Assembly: GCF_041956535.1 (NCBI RefSeq)
Contig: NW_027192211.1
Span: 74,044-138,043 of the forward strand
Source of the DNA: Calcarisporiella thermophila CBS 279.70
Lineage: Eukaryota > Calcarisporiellomycota
Direction of reading: 5' to 3'
DNA: 64,000 bases
The position numbers and the translations under genes are program-made. Below the pieces are notes generated by a model. It did no database searches. It saw only the letters and a list, made by a program, of their open reading frames with translations, and had not been told where the DNA came from. Below are positions 36,293-46,568 of the stretch, in pieces (the stretch's first letter is position 1; each line of letters opens with the position of its first letter).

Positions 36293-37735
36293 ATGCTAGC
36301 TGATACGGTCGCTACACCTGCGGATCTTGAGAATCGGCTTGCTCACATCACAGCTATAACATCCCAAAAAGAAAAGGCCAGCGAATATCAGTCGCTCCTT
36401 TCTCAGTTAGAAGGCGCAACAAGTTTTAAAATTTTTGTGCAAGCTTTAGTGCATGAGGATGTTGGCCTGGTAGTATCACGGCAAGTTTTGAATGCATTTG
36501 CTCAAGAGTTAGAGAGACTACAGTTGGACGAAAAGCGAGAAGTACTGAATTATTCACTCGAACAATTGCAGCCTCGAGCCGTGTCATTTGAAGAACAGGT
36601 TGGATTATTCTCACAATATTTTATTTTATGGTTTACTTTTCTTTTATATATATGCTTTTGCATTATTTTTTTTTGCCAATAGATATCCGTAATAAGGGAA
36701 AAACTTGCTGATGTGTGTGAAATAGAAGAAGATTGGGCACAAGCTGCGCAGCACCTCCGTGGAATCCCGCTCGATTCTGGACATCGGTAAGTCTCTTTAA
36801 AACCAAATCCAATTCAATCGGTCCTATTATATTACCGCTCCCTTCATTAGTGCAATTTCAGAAGATTACAAACTTCGTATCTATATGCGTATAGTCCGTT
36901 TGCTGCTCGAGGAAGATGATGCGGTTACCGCAGAAATCTATCTAAATCGAGCCGCACTTTTGATACCTAATTGCACGAATCTAGAAACCAATTTACAATT
37001 TAAGTTAGCACAGGCTCGTATTCTCGATTTCAAGCGTCGCTTCCTTAGGGCAAGCTCCAAGTATCACGAACTTAGCTACGCTACCGAGATAGATGCGGAG
37101 GATCGCAATCGTTGTTTGTAAGTTTTTATATGTAACTCTAGATAACATAAAGTGATTTTGACGCGTGGGCTTTAAATAGATCGGCTGCTGTAGTTTGCGC
37201 CTTGTTGGCAGGGGCTGGCCCACAACGCTCGCGTATGCTCGCTACTCTATATAAGGATGATCGCACCCATCAGCTCCCGCATTTTGTGATACTTGAAAAA
37301 ATGTATCTAGATCGCTTGTTACGGCCTGAGGAAGTGCAAGGTTTCGCTGCAACCCTGCAACCACACCAACTCGCCCGCCTTGCGGACGACACTACCGTCA
37401 TGGATCGTGCGGTGATAGAACATAATGTACTCTCTGCTTCAAAAATATACAACAACATAACCTTTGAGGAGCTGGGCACCCTTCTAGGGACAACACCCGA
37501 TCGCGCCGAAAATGTTGCTAGCCGTATGATCAGTGAAGGACGGATGCAAGGCACTGTAGACCAAATAGACAGGCTGATTTTCTTTGAAAGTGGTGGAGGC
37601 GGAGAGATGCGGGCACAGCCGATAACATATAAATGGGATCAGGCAATACAAAATCTATGTCATCATGTAGAAGAGACAATTACGCTGATTGTTTCGAAAT
37701 ACCCTAAGTTTGTAGAGAGTAAGGCTGTCAATTAA
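36293..37735 (+). CDS. CSN4: COP9 signalosome subunit 4
   Basis: CSN4 is a PCI-domain scaffold subunit of the deneddylase that acts on cullin-RING ligases. Four exons (36293-36598, 36683-36786, 36851-37117, 37180-37735) join in phase to 410 aa, matching the family length. Helical repeats occupy the first 270 residues (for example [48 protein letters not shown] and [11 protein letters not shown]). The winged-helix PCI part follows, with [20 protein letters not shown] and [20 protein letters not shown], and the tail helix ends in ITLIVSKYP. No other signalosome subunit is in the window. Confidence 0.95.
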
Positions 37736-37906
37736 TCATCTTATTCATGTATAATTGTACTCGGTATTTGAAAAAGAGCATTATCATCTTTATTCGTGAT
37801 TTATTTACAATCAAATTGAAATGGAGACATAAGATATATTATTATATATTTGAAAAATCCAAAAAGATAAATTCAAACCGTTATATATTATACAATGCAA
37901 TCGGAT

Positions 37907-39466
37907 CTAACTCCATTGCGTCATGATGTTGAGGAGAGGTTTACCGTTCTCTTTGCGCCGCTTTCTCTCATTCGAAATTTGTGCTGTGAAACTCGAGGAT
38001 TTAGAGCAATCTGGTGAACCGGCAACAAACAGGGATGCTTCACTACACATGTTTTTATCCAAAATTCCCAGGAGCCCCGAGTCCTCTTCGGCATATTCCA
38101 TCTCCTCTTCACCCAACATTTCCTTCCGTAGCGTCATCCACGACGTCACGTCCACGTGCGCTCTTAGTCGCCTTACCGCTTCGTGGTGGTCCGCCTGCAC
38201 TTCATGCTGTTTCCAGGTGGTAGAATGCATCCGACCCTCGAGAGGATAGTCGGTAGCCAGATAAACAGTGGAGACATTGTGCTGCTGTTGGAGTTGATGC
38301 AATAGATCGGTGAGCCTTTGAGCACACTTGGGTAGGCCTCGAGAATTAACGGTTTCCATTCCTAAATGCAGAGTAAATTAAAATCGGCTCCAATTTATGT
38401 CGCTGAGACCTATGCACTTACTCCAGTGAACCGCAATAAACGGTTTGATAGATTCGGCGATTTTGGATGCTTTCTCGAACCATCGGGGATTGTATCGCAG
38501 CCCTTCTGAGGCAGAAAGAAAAGGCAATCTGACATTGTGCCGCACAAGTAAAACATCCACATCAAGATTGGAAACCTTGTCCACAACCAAGCGTTCGGTA
38601 TCTTCAAGCTTCAGCTTGGTCCGCGAATTCTTGGAATCCGGCACCATGACGCTAGCTGAAGTCCTTAATCTCAAATTCATTCCACCAATGCAATCTTCCT
38701 TTGCCAAATCAGCTGACTCGTCTAATTTTCTTCGTTTCCAGCGTTTTTTCCGATCGAGTGTTACGAATTGGGCCGTTGGATTGCGCAACTTTGCCCACTG
38801 CTCGAATTCGGCCTGCGTTACAAAAGGAAATGAGAGTGTGGTATTGTCATAGTAATGGGAGAAAGGAAAGCGCCGGCATGCTCCAAGTCGACCCGATCCC
38901 GCATTCGGGAGCACCACGGTGCGATTCAATCGGATGGCCAGGGTTGCCAGTTGCTGGAAATGGATGCGAGCTTTGGATTCTTGTTCGCCTATGCGAGTTG
39001 GAAATAGAAAGCGGCAAGGCGAGTAGCCGCACAGGGCACGGTCAACCTCGTAGGAGTTCTCGGGAGGAGCACGGCTGTGAGAGGAGGATATGGAAATATG
39101 AAGGGTTCGCAACAGGAGGATATAGCAAAAAGTGGCGATAAGGACGGCTGTGAGCAGGAGCCAGTGAAAGCGGCGTGACAAGGACAGACGTGAGGGAAAC
39201 GAGAATACACTGTTTGAGACCTCGCATTTCTCCCGGGTAAGAAGGGGTGTTATATCGGTAGAAAGAGGGTGGCCTTCATAAGAGGCCTTCAGAGGAAGTT
39301 CCGGGGCAACAGTCTTTGTTGTTGGGGAGAAGCAGTCGACTTCGGATTCAGGGCAAGATTCAAGAGTCGAGGAAATACGCCGACGGTGGCCTCTTGGTTG
39401 CGTAGGGGGTTGCAGTGAGACGGTCGACGTCCCACTGAGCGGTGTAGTGCGTACTAGAGATGGCAT
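37907..39466 (-). CDS. Type II membrane protein resembling O-fucosyltransferases
   Basis: Two exons (39466-38422, 38361-37907) join in phase to 499 aa. A cytosolic N-terminus of about 100 residues precedes one transmembrane helix (HWLLLTAVLIATFCYILLL). The luminal part has RIGEQESKARIHFQQLATLA and LNRTVVLPNAGSGRLGACR, then FIAVHWRMETV at the splice junction and TVYLATDYPLEG near the end. The H-x-R in a beta strand and the ATD segment are the pattern of GDP-fucose-dependent glycosyltransferases of the POFUT type. A Golgi or ER location follows from topology. Activity and acceptor are unknown; fungal relatives are usually left as hypothetical. The lysine/arginine-rich stretch in mid-protein is unusual. 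Confidence 0.65.
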
Positions 39467-39816
39467 AACTTATAGAGATGGATAGGCATATTTCAAGAGA
39501 TATGAGAGATCTTCTGAAGAACTGTAGGAAAGGAGAAAGGAAGATTTGGAAAAAAGAGAATTTCTCCGCTGATTTGCTTGGACTAATTGGCGTTAATATA
39601 ATTGGCAAGGGTTTTAGAGTTTTACGTTGGATAGAAAAATCGGTTACAGTGGTTGATCCATTCCGTGTAACCGCGTTCGGCAATTTTTATTCATCTGAAA
39701 CATGCACCATAGGCACTGTGCCTGCATCTGAAATATAATGCACGGTTATCTTTTATTCTAAGGGAAACTATAGGACGTATTCGTTAGTGATATTTCAATA
39801 TCCTCTGGATATCTGA
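39467..39816. other. Intergenic between O-fucosyltransferase-like start and SPX fusion 3' end
   Basis: Both neighbours are on the minus strand, so this is the promoter of the former and the terminator side of the latter. No motif named. Confidence 0.45.
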
Positions 39817-42686
39817 TTACAGGTGCCCATCGTCCACACGCTCAGGGAAGCTATGGGCAACTACACCTAGGTGCAGGATACGGCTGCCAGATTGACATAC
39901 TATCAGTTTCACATCAAATGGAGTTAGTTAGCTCGTATCATATTTTTGACATGAATCCGAAGCGTGATTGAGCCACATTTATTGAAAAGAAGGAATGATT
40001 TACCTGGATCCACACTCTTTCCAACCACAACACCATCCTCAGGAGCATAGTATGTCTTCTCCAGCTTCCCAAAAATCGAGTGCAGTGTCGCGATGGGGTC
40101 GCCCTTCTTAAGCCACGTATAGATATCGGGTATTACTAAAGGGGGAAAAGTGGATAGACCTCTGAGTTTACAGAATCTGTACGGAGAATGGAGAAACTTT
40201 AAGTTTTACCATTAAGAACACCCCCACCATCCGCAAAGATCCAGTAGCTTTTTGAACATATTACAGGGTCAAACTCTGGCAAGTCATGGTCATCAGGTAT
40301 CATTTTTAGGTGGGATAAGATATTCGTTACGCCTAGAAGTGCATTACGCACAAATCGTTTCTGTAGGAATGAAAGGGTTAAGTGAAAAGATGAAACAGAG
40401 TCTGAAGCAAAAATAAAATACTTGAAAACGGGAGGGGTCTCCGATTTCCACCGTGATCGCAGGAATACCCCTCTCCATCGCCGCACCTCGCAGCGAACCG
40501 TCAGGGCTGGTATTGTGTACAATAATTTGTGGGTGTTGTAGGCGCGCCATGCGACGAGTTCGAGGATTCGTCATATCCGCGCGGCAGTAGAGAGAGTTTA
40601 CACGTCCTTTTGAAGCCTAGACCCAACATATTATATAAACAAAGAGAGTTTTCACGGAAAAAAATTGGACCATACTGTATGCAAATCAAGTAAGTATTCA
40701 AACTTTGATATGACCCTCTCCATTAACTGGTAGGCGTATACTTGTGAAGTTGACCCGTTCTTCTTCCCAGGCATCAGACGATTTAAATCCTGCCCATCGC
40801 TAAATGTGCGAATTCCGGCAAGATATCCCGGAACATTTGCTACTGGTACAGCAACGACGATGCCATGCAGAGACGAACATTTGATATCCTGAGATAGGAG
40901 TCGATGTATTAAAGGAATACCATTCAGTTCGTTGCCGTGAAGGGCTGCAGTTCTATATAGGTCAAAGGCTAACTGAGTATGCTTTCAACTAATATCAAAA
41001 CAAGGAAAATATCTACAGCCCAACAACTGGCCCTGGCTTATTTCCTTTCGCCACAATAACTGGGATCTTGATATGAGCACTTAATCCATCCGACGCAAGT
41101 GCGACCCAAACACGCGATATTTTGCCCATGGGCAACGCATCCAAGTCTAGGTCAGTGATGGTGGGAACATCACTCTCTATTAAGCTAAGTGAGCAGTCAT
41201 GATCGGTCGGAGAGGAAAGCGGAACCCTTTTGCGCCATATCTTAAAGAAAAAGATAAAATATAGGTTGGTGAATGCAATTAACGCAATAGAATGTATACA
41301 ATGTTATGTAAACCTGTCGGGCTCGGTGCAGAAGATTTTCATCCCTTTCACTCTTCACAAATTTGCAGGCTGTAACTAGCGCCCACAGCTCCTTTCCAAC
41401 GGGGCTCCAAGCAATGCTGCGATTGAGAGAGGAATTCGATACCATGACACTCCCATCAGGAGTGATGCTCAGTAGGGCGCTTGTCCCGTTCAGCACACCA
41501 TTGACCACAGTGGGATGAGCTTGAAAGTGCTTGTCGTATTTCTTAAGGATTTTTTGAAATCCGGTTATATTGATCTTGGTATATTCTAAATGAAAATAAA
41601 TTTAAATTAAGTTATAGTTTTGCGCCCCGAGTGAAAGTTCACTTGACAATGGTTCGCACCAACTAAGTCTTCAAGCATATGCAGTAATGCCGTCATCTCT
41701 TCACGCCATACTCGTATTTCAGATTCTCCCCAATCTGGACGCCACTATTTTTAAATAGAGGGGGGGGGGGGCGCACATCAAATACCATAAAAAATAATAT
41801 AAAAAAAATAACACACGAACAGACGCGATATCGCGAGAGTTTCGAGCGGTCAATACGTCAAAATACGATAATAGACAAATCCTTTCACCAAATGTATAGG
41901 GAAACAAGGAATATCTAGCCATGCCCCAATTCTACACCCCAATTCTACTTCACCTGTTATATTAATTGCTCTAGTTTATGTTAGAAAAGGCTTGTATTGA
42001 ATACAAAACCAAAAGGTGGTGTTATTTGCAAGACTAGCAGAAAGCAAGTGTAAAATTAAACAGCTCGTTTTTAAAGTAGGACGGCGAAGAATGTCAATTT
42101 ACAATCGGAAGTGCATAAGTGATAAGCCAATACAAGTTTTTGCTACAAACTTGATGTATATAGCTTGTATAGCAGACATCCATTCCGGAGCTAACACCAA
42201 CTTATGCAAGGTGTTAACCTGTGGTGTCTAATAAAAGAGAACTTACCCAGCAAAATTTTCATTCCATAAATCTCACCCAGGAGGCCAAACAATGGTATGG
42301 GATAAGTAGAAGTTGGGGTGAAGAAAAGGGGCCATGTCCAAGAGTAAATCAAGTATTGAGAAACACTCGAAACTTACCTTAAGGTTTAATGCCTCAAGAT
42401 GCTCTGCTCCCGCATTGGACCTCACATCGTATATGCCTTCCACACGAGATAGCTCAGCCTCAAGAAGTTCACGGAAACGTTTATTAACCTTGTTAAGAAT
42501 GGCGGGATCATTGTTGTTTTCTATGTAAAATAAAGATATACAGTGAGTTTACGTAGCCAAATTTAGAAAGGGCACAGAGGTATTACCATGATACTCGTCG
42601 AATCCAACTCGAATGGCATGCTTGAGTCCTTTGTAGTCGAGAGCGTCTGGAATACCGCGAAGACAGAGTTGTTTAGCAAATTTCAT
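39817..42686 (-). CDS. SPX domain fused to aspartoacylase/succinylglutamate desuccinylase
   Basis: The N-terminus MKFAKQLCLRGIPDALDYKG is a canonical SPX start, and a later exon holds INITGFQKILKKYDKHF, the basic helix that binds inositol pyrophosphates. After a linker region (RSIAWSPVGKELWALV) comes a zinc-dependent AstE/AspA domain: HGNELNG (His and Glu zinc ligands), DGQDLNRLMPGK, LLDLHT (third zinc ligand), ITVEIG (catalytic Glu) and a C-terminal beta domain with YYAPEDGVVVG, ending FPERVDDGHL. All catalytic positions look intact. Known family members deacylate N-acyl amino acids such as N-acetylaspartate or succinylglutamate. The fusion suggests phosphate-status control of such a hydrolase. 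At least nine exons; the two or three between 41750 and 42400 are not fully resolved. A G12 run lies at 41760-41771, probably in an intron. Confidence 0.85.
41760..41771 (+). repeat. Homopolymer G12
   Basis: Twelve consecutive G immediately 5' (plus sense) of CGCACATC, inside the SPX-fusion gene, probably intronic. Confidence 0.8.
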
Positions 42687-43565
42687 TTTGGGTTTTAAGA
42701 GTGAAGTTCAAAAAGCTCTATATCTTTAGTTGAGTATAGCGATAATGCTGGATATCTTATGAATCTAGCATATAACAAAGGAAGAAAAATGGGTTTCGAA
42801 GCTGAATATGAAAGAAAATTAATAGGGGGTCGTTCATCGATTTTATCGGACCACTACCTCACGTTAGATCTTGAATTTTGATTGGTTATGCTATACTGTA
42901 ATTGTACATGTAGAATGACAAAACATTCTCTCAATACAAACTTGAGACTCTCCCGCAGAAAACAATAAGAGTTACTTTGCACAGGCCTGTTTTCAACGAT
43001 CCCCAATATATTAAAATGATTCCAGATGGTAATCAGAATTTGATGTGATGACTTGGTCCCTCTTATCCAACAGCCCCTTCTATTATTACTCACAAATTCA
43101 TAATCTTTTGTTTTTCTTTATAGCACCAAACAATACGCCTCCTGTTTTCCCGCTCGATTGCTAAAACAGACAAAAAGCACTCCTTCTCCTTCTTATGGAC
43201 TCCCAACTTTCATCTGTTTATTGGATTATCTTTACGAATTCCAATATTCCAAATATGGCATATTGGTTTATTTAAAAATTACTAAACCATCTGGCGGCGG
43301 AATATTCTATGCCGTTTTTTGCAAAGTCGCAGCCGACAGCTGGCACTGCGTATAGGACTTCAAATTCAATTGATATGGAGTCGCACTGTTTACGTTTGCC
43401 ATAATATAGGCATCCAACGCCAACAACATAAAAGTCTCCCGTATTTATCTAATTATTTTCCGAATGCTCCACCATCACTATATGGGAATACGCCTATCAT
43501 ATGCATAATATCAGTTAAGTGTTTGTAAAATGGGCCTTTTCAGGGAGCCATCAGCGTGTAGGAGT
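42687..43565. other. Intergenic between SPX fusion promoter and UBOX5-like 3' end
   Basis: About 880 bp, AT-rich. Short frames have no recognisable content. Confidence 0.45.
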
Positions 43566-44668
43566 CTAACCATCTTCAAAATACCCCACTCGCAATCGCC
43601 ACGCACTGATCTCACTTTTAAGCTTAGGGCAGGAGTGAACTTGATCAGCACTAAGCGGTAAACCTGTGAATGGATCTGTTGAATATTTCTGCAGGTGTCT
43701 CAAAAGGGTCGAGCGATCAATGATCTTCCCACTAGGTAATTCAACGGGATCAAGCATAATCTCATCCGTGATCGGATCGAAATAACGGTTGTCTATATCT
43801 TTAGAGTCTTTTGAATGAGGTAATGTGGGAGAAGGGATTGTGTGGTATGGGTGACATAGTCTATATATTTCTTCCTTTTGAGTAGGAGAAAGATAACGGA
43901 AGGGTATTCCCCAAAACTCAATGCGCTTCAGTCCAGGAAACTGCGATCCATAAACTAATATATAATAATACATCATGTTAATATGGAGTAGAATATATGA
44001 TTACTGTCTCTTACCTCTTAAAATACTTATTCTTAAAGAATAGATGGGAGAGGACCTCACGACCCGTGATAATGATATATATGTCGAATCTTCTTCCACC
44101 TATATCATAGCAAAATAATTCAAGTAAACAGCAAGAGAAGGAAAAATCAATTGTGATATGATAATACTAGTGATCCCTGCTTTTTTATCTGTTCAACAAC
44201 GTCATTCGTCTTCATTTTGGGGTTAATCCCACATATACTCTGTTTTGGAAAATACGTGTTTGAATTCCATTCTTACAATTAACTAGTTTTTATACCCTTA
44301 CATTGCCTCTTGATGCAAATTCTGCTCTCCCTATATTTTCCCACTCACCTCCTTCACGTGTCTTCCCAGCTAAACCACACACTTGAGCAACATTCTTATT
44401 CTGATGAGGAACGAGTAGGATAGCTGCTATTTCAACAGGGTATCTACGTGCATGATATAACTCAGACTACTGGTGAATAAGAGTCAATGTACTAAAAAAA
44501 TTACAAAAATGTAAATTCTAGATGGATCGGTGGAGTTGCAAATCTTTCCGCTAGATAGCCAGATGAATTGTCTTGTAATAGAGAATTGGGATCATGGCCA
44601 TCACGAGATGGAGTAGAAGCATTAACTTTTACAATGAGTGATAAATTTAATAGGTGTTGGCGATACAT
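43566..44668 (-). CDS. U-box E3 ubiquitin ligase, UBOX5/RNF37-like
   Basis: The C-terminal exon encodes a U-box: RYFDPITDEIMLDPVELPSG, IIDRSTLLRHLQKYSTDPFT and GLPLSADQVHSCPKLKSEI. This fold binds E2 enzymes without zinc. The N-terminal region, on upstream exons, has DGHDPNSLLQDNSSGYLAER then FATPPIHLEFTF, and VEIAAILLVPHQNKNVAQV. That arrangement, a beta-rich domain introduced by a pattern of the form F-x-x-PP-x-x-x-x-x-x-F, is that of animal RNF37. The start at 44668 (MYRQHLLNL) is the best available. The middle splice sites are approximate, and the protein is shorter than the human one because it lacks the C-terminal RING. Confidence 0.68.
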
Positions 44669-44804
44669 AAGCGATACTAAGGAAATTTTAAATATTCGAT
44701 AATCTTTATTAAGGCAGTCAATGCAGGGGGAAGTAATAAAAAAGACTACATTATATTTATACACAAAAATAGGAAAGAAAAATAAACACTAAATTCAACT
44801 GCTA

Positions 44805-46243
44805 TTATTTATGCAATAAACATAGTTGTGCACGATCAAAATCTAAACTGGATACAAGCACATTAGCAGTTTTGAATGTACTAAGATAGAGCAGATTTAT
44901 GCCTGCTTTTGTTAAAGGAGTGGAGATTGAGTGGATAATGCCATATTTCTCAAGTGTATATTTGCCAAGATCTATCTGAATTAGTCGATACGGTGCCTCG
45001 CTAGAATCCATCTGCAGCACATAGTCATCAAAGCAGCGCAACAAATGCTGGTCTATAACCAGTGAAACGCCCTCTACACTGGCTGTGTAAGAAAAAAATC
45101 TCGGTGATGCACTAAAATAATAATGAGAAATATTAGAACAAAGCTTTGGGATAATATGCGAGAGTTATTTGCAAAATCATATATACTCATAGCCTTCAAT
45201 CATATCGGGATATAATAAGCATTTAATTAAAACTAACGCCCACTGTGACATATATTCTGAGCTCAATCCTACGCACCGCAGCTCCGCTGGAAGCACAACG
45301 TTGGAACACTGCACTCCTGCAAGAGTGGTAGTGTCGGGGTAGGCTGGGCGAGATGAAGGCGGTAGTGGCTGCAAGGTCGCAATTGTAGACGAAGTTTCGC
45401 TTGCCTCATCGTTGTCTAAAGCATCACTGTCAACCGTAGCTGCAGCAGTGCTAATAGTAGTGACAGGGGTGTGGGGTGGAGTTATCTGGTGCTGCTGCTG
45501 TTCTGGGGACGGAGCCTCGGCTGAGAAAGAGAAAGTGAAACCACGCTCTCTCAGCGTGGCAATAACCGAATGTAGCCTCGACTGCTTTACTATATTTTAT
45601 ATGAAGTGTTAACGCAATCTATATAGTAATATTGCATTAAAGTATAGATTACAAATAACGAAATCCGTCTGATAGGTTGAAAAATAGAATATTGATATAG
45701 AAGAATTTGCTAATGGTTCAGAAATATCGTTAACCCTCTTTCCAGCATTATCTATTTAGATAATAAAAATGTACATCAGTTAAACCAACAAAAATTAGCA
45801 CGATAAAAGTACATATATACTTACCGAATCCTGTATTATTGTCCACTTGTAACACACGGTACACTTCATCGCTCACCTCTACGTTACAAACCGGGAGTAG
45901 TAGTGGAAGAAACTCATCGTCAATGATGTTTGCTTCAGCAACAATTGAAATCTCAAATGAGTTCTCAGTGAAGTTAAAGAAGAACTCAGAGCTGTAAAGA
46001 GAGGGAGGAGGGGGGGGAAATGTCAAAATAAGGCAGTTAATATGTATGAAAATTCATTTATAGATGTATGCCTGATAGAACAAAAATGATATCAGCTCAA
46101 GGTAAATCCCTATCATCGCACACTTACGGTCCATAGTTGAAGAAGCATGATCGTATAATAGCCGCTGCACAATGGTTCAGGTAGGCTTTAGGGAAATGAA
46201 GGAGCTTTAAACGATTGGAAAATATATGAATGTTTGCATTCAT
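44805..46243 (-). CDS. CASTOR-like ACT-domain protein (putative amino-acid sensor)
   Basis: Mammalian CASTOR1/2 are paired-ACT arginine sensors that inhibit GATOR2 and hence TORC1. This gene has the same layout. An N-terminal segment (MNANIHIFSNRLKLLHFP) is followed by FFFNFTENSFEISIVAEA. The first ACT repeat contains DISEPLANSSI and ISIFYFSTYQTDFVI. A long Gln/Pro/Thr-rich linker follows, then a second half with ASVEGVSLVIDQ, YRLIQIDLGKYTLEKYGI, ISTPLTKAGI and INLLYLSTFKTANVLV. The two STY/F-x-T-x-x-x-V strands are the signature of the paired inner ACT domains. At least six exons; boundaries in the middle are approximate. Ligand and partner are inference; residues that bind arginine cannot be checked by eye. 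Confidence 0.78.
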
Positions 46244-46568
46244 CGCTTCTTCTTTAAGAGTATATCAATTGTAATGCAAGCCAAAGAGAAATATTATCAA
46301 ATGTGACTTGGTCGGTGCGTATCTCGAAAATGGGAAATCATTAGAATAATTAAAAAGCACAAAGATCGTAATCGAGATAATAAGAAATTGGAAAATAGCA
46401 AAATAGCAAATATATTTAAATTTTGTAAAGACTATGCCTGCACCTGGAATAATGGGTGGATGATAGAAAAGGTACAAGGAAAGGTACGTATATACTTTGT
46501 TAAAATTGGAAATAAAATGTGTATAAATATATATATAAATTACAACTATAATATATCGAGCAAACAAA
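46244..46568. other. Intergenic between CASTOR-like promoter and kelch gene 3' end
   Basis: AT-rich; a short frame on the minus strand is unremarkable. Confidence 0.4.
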
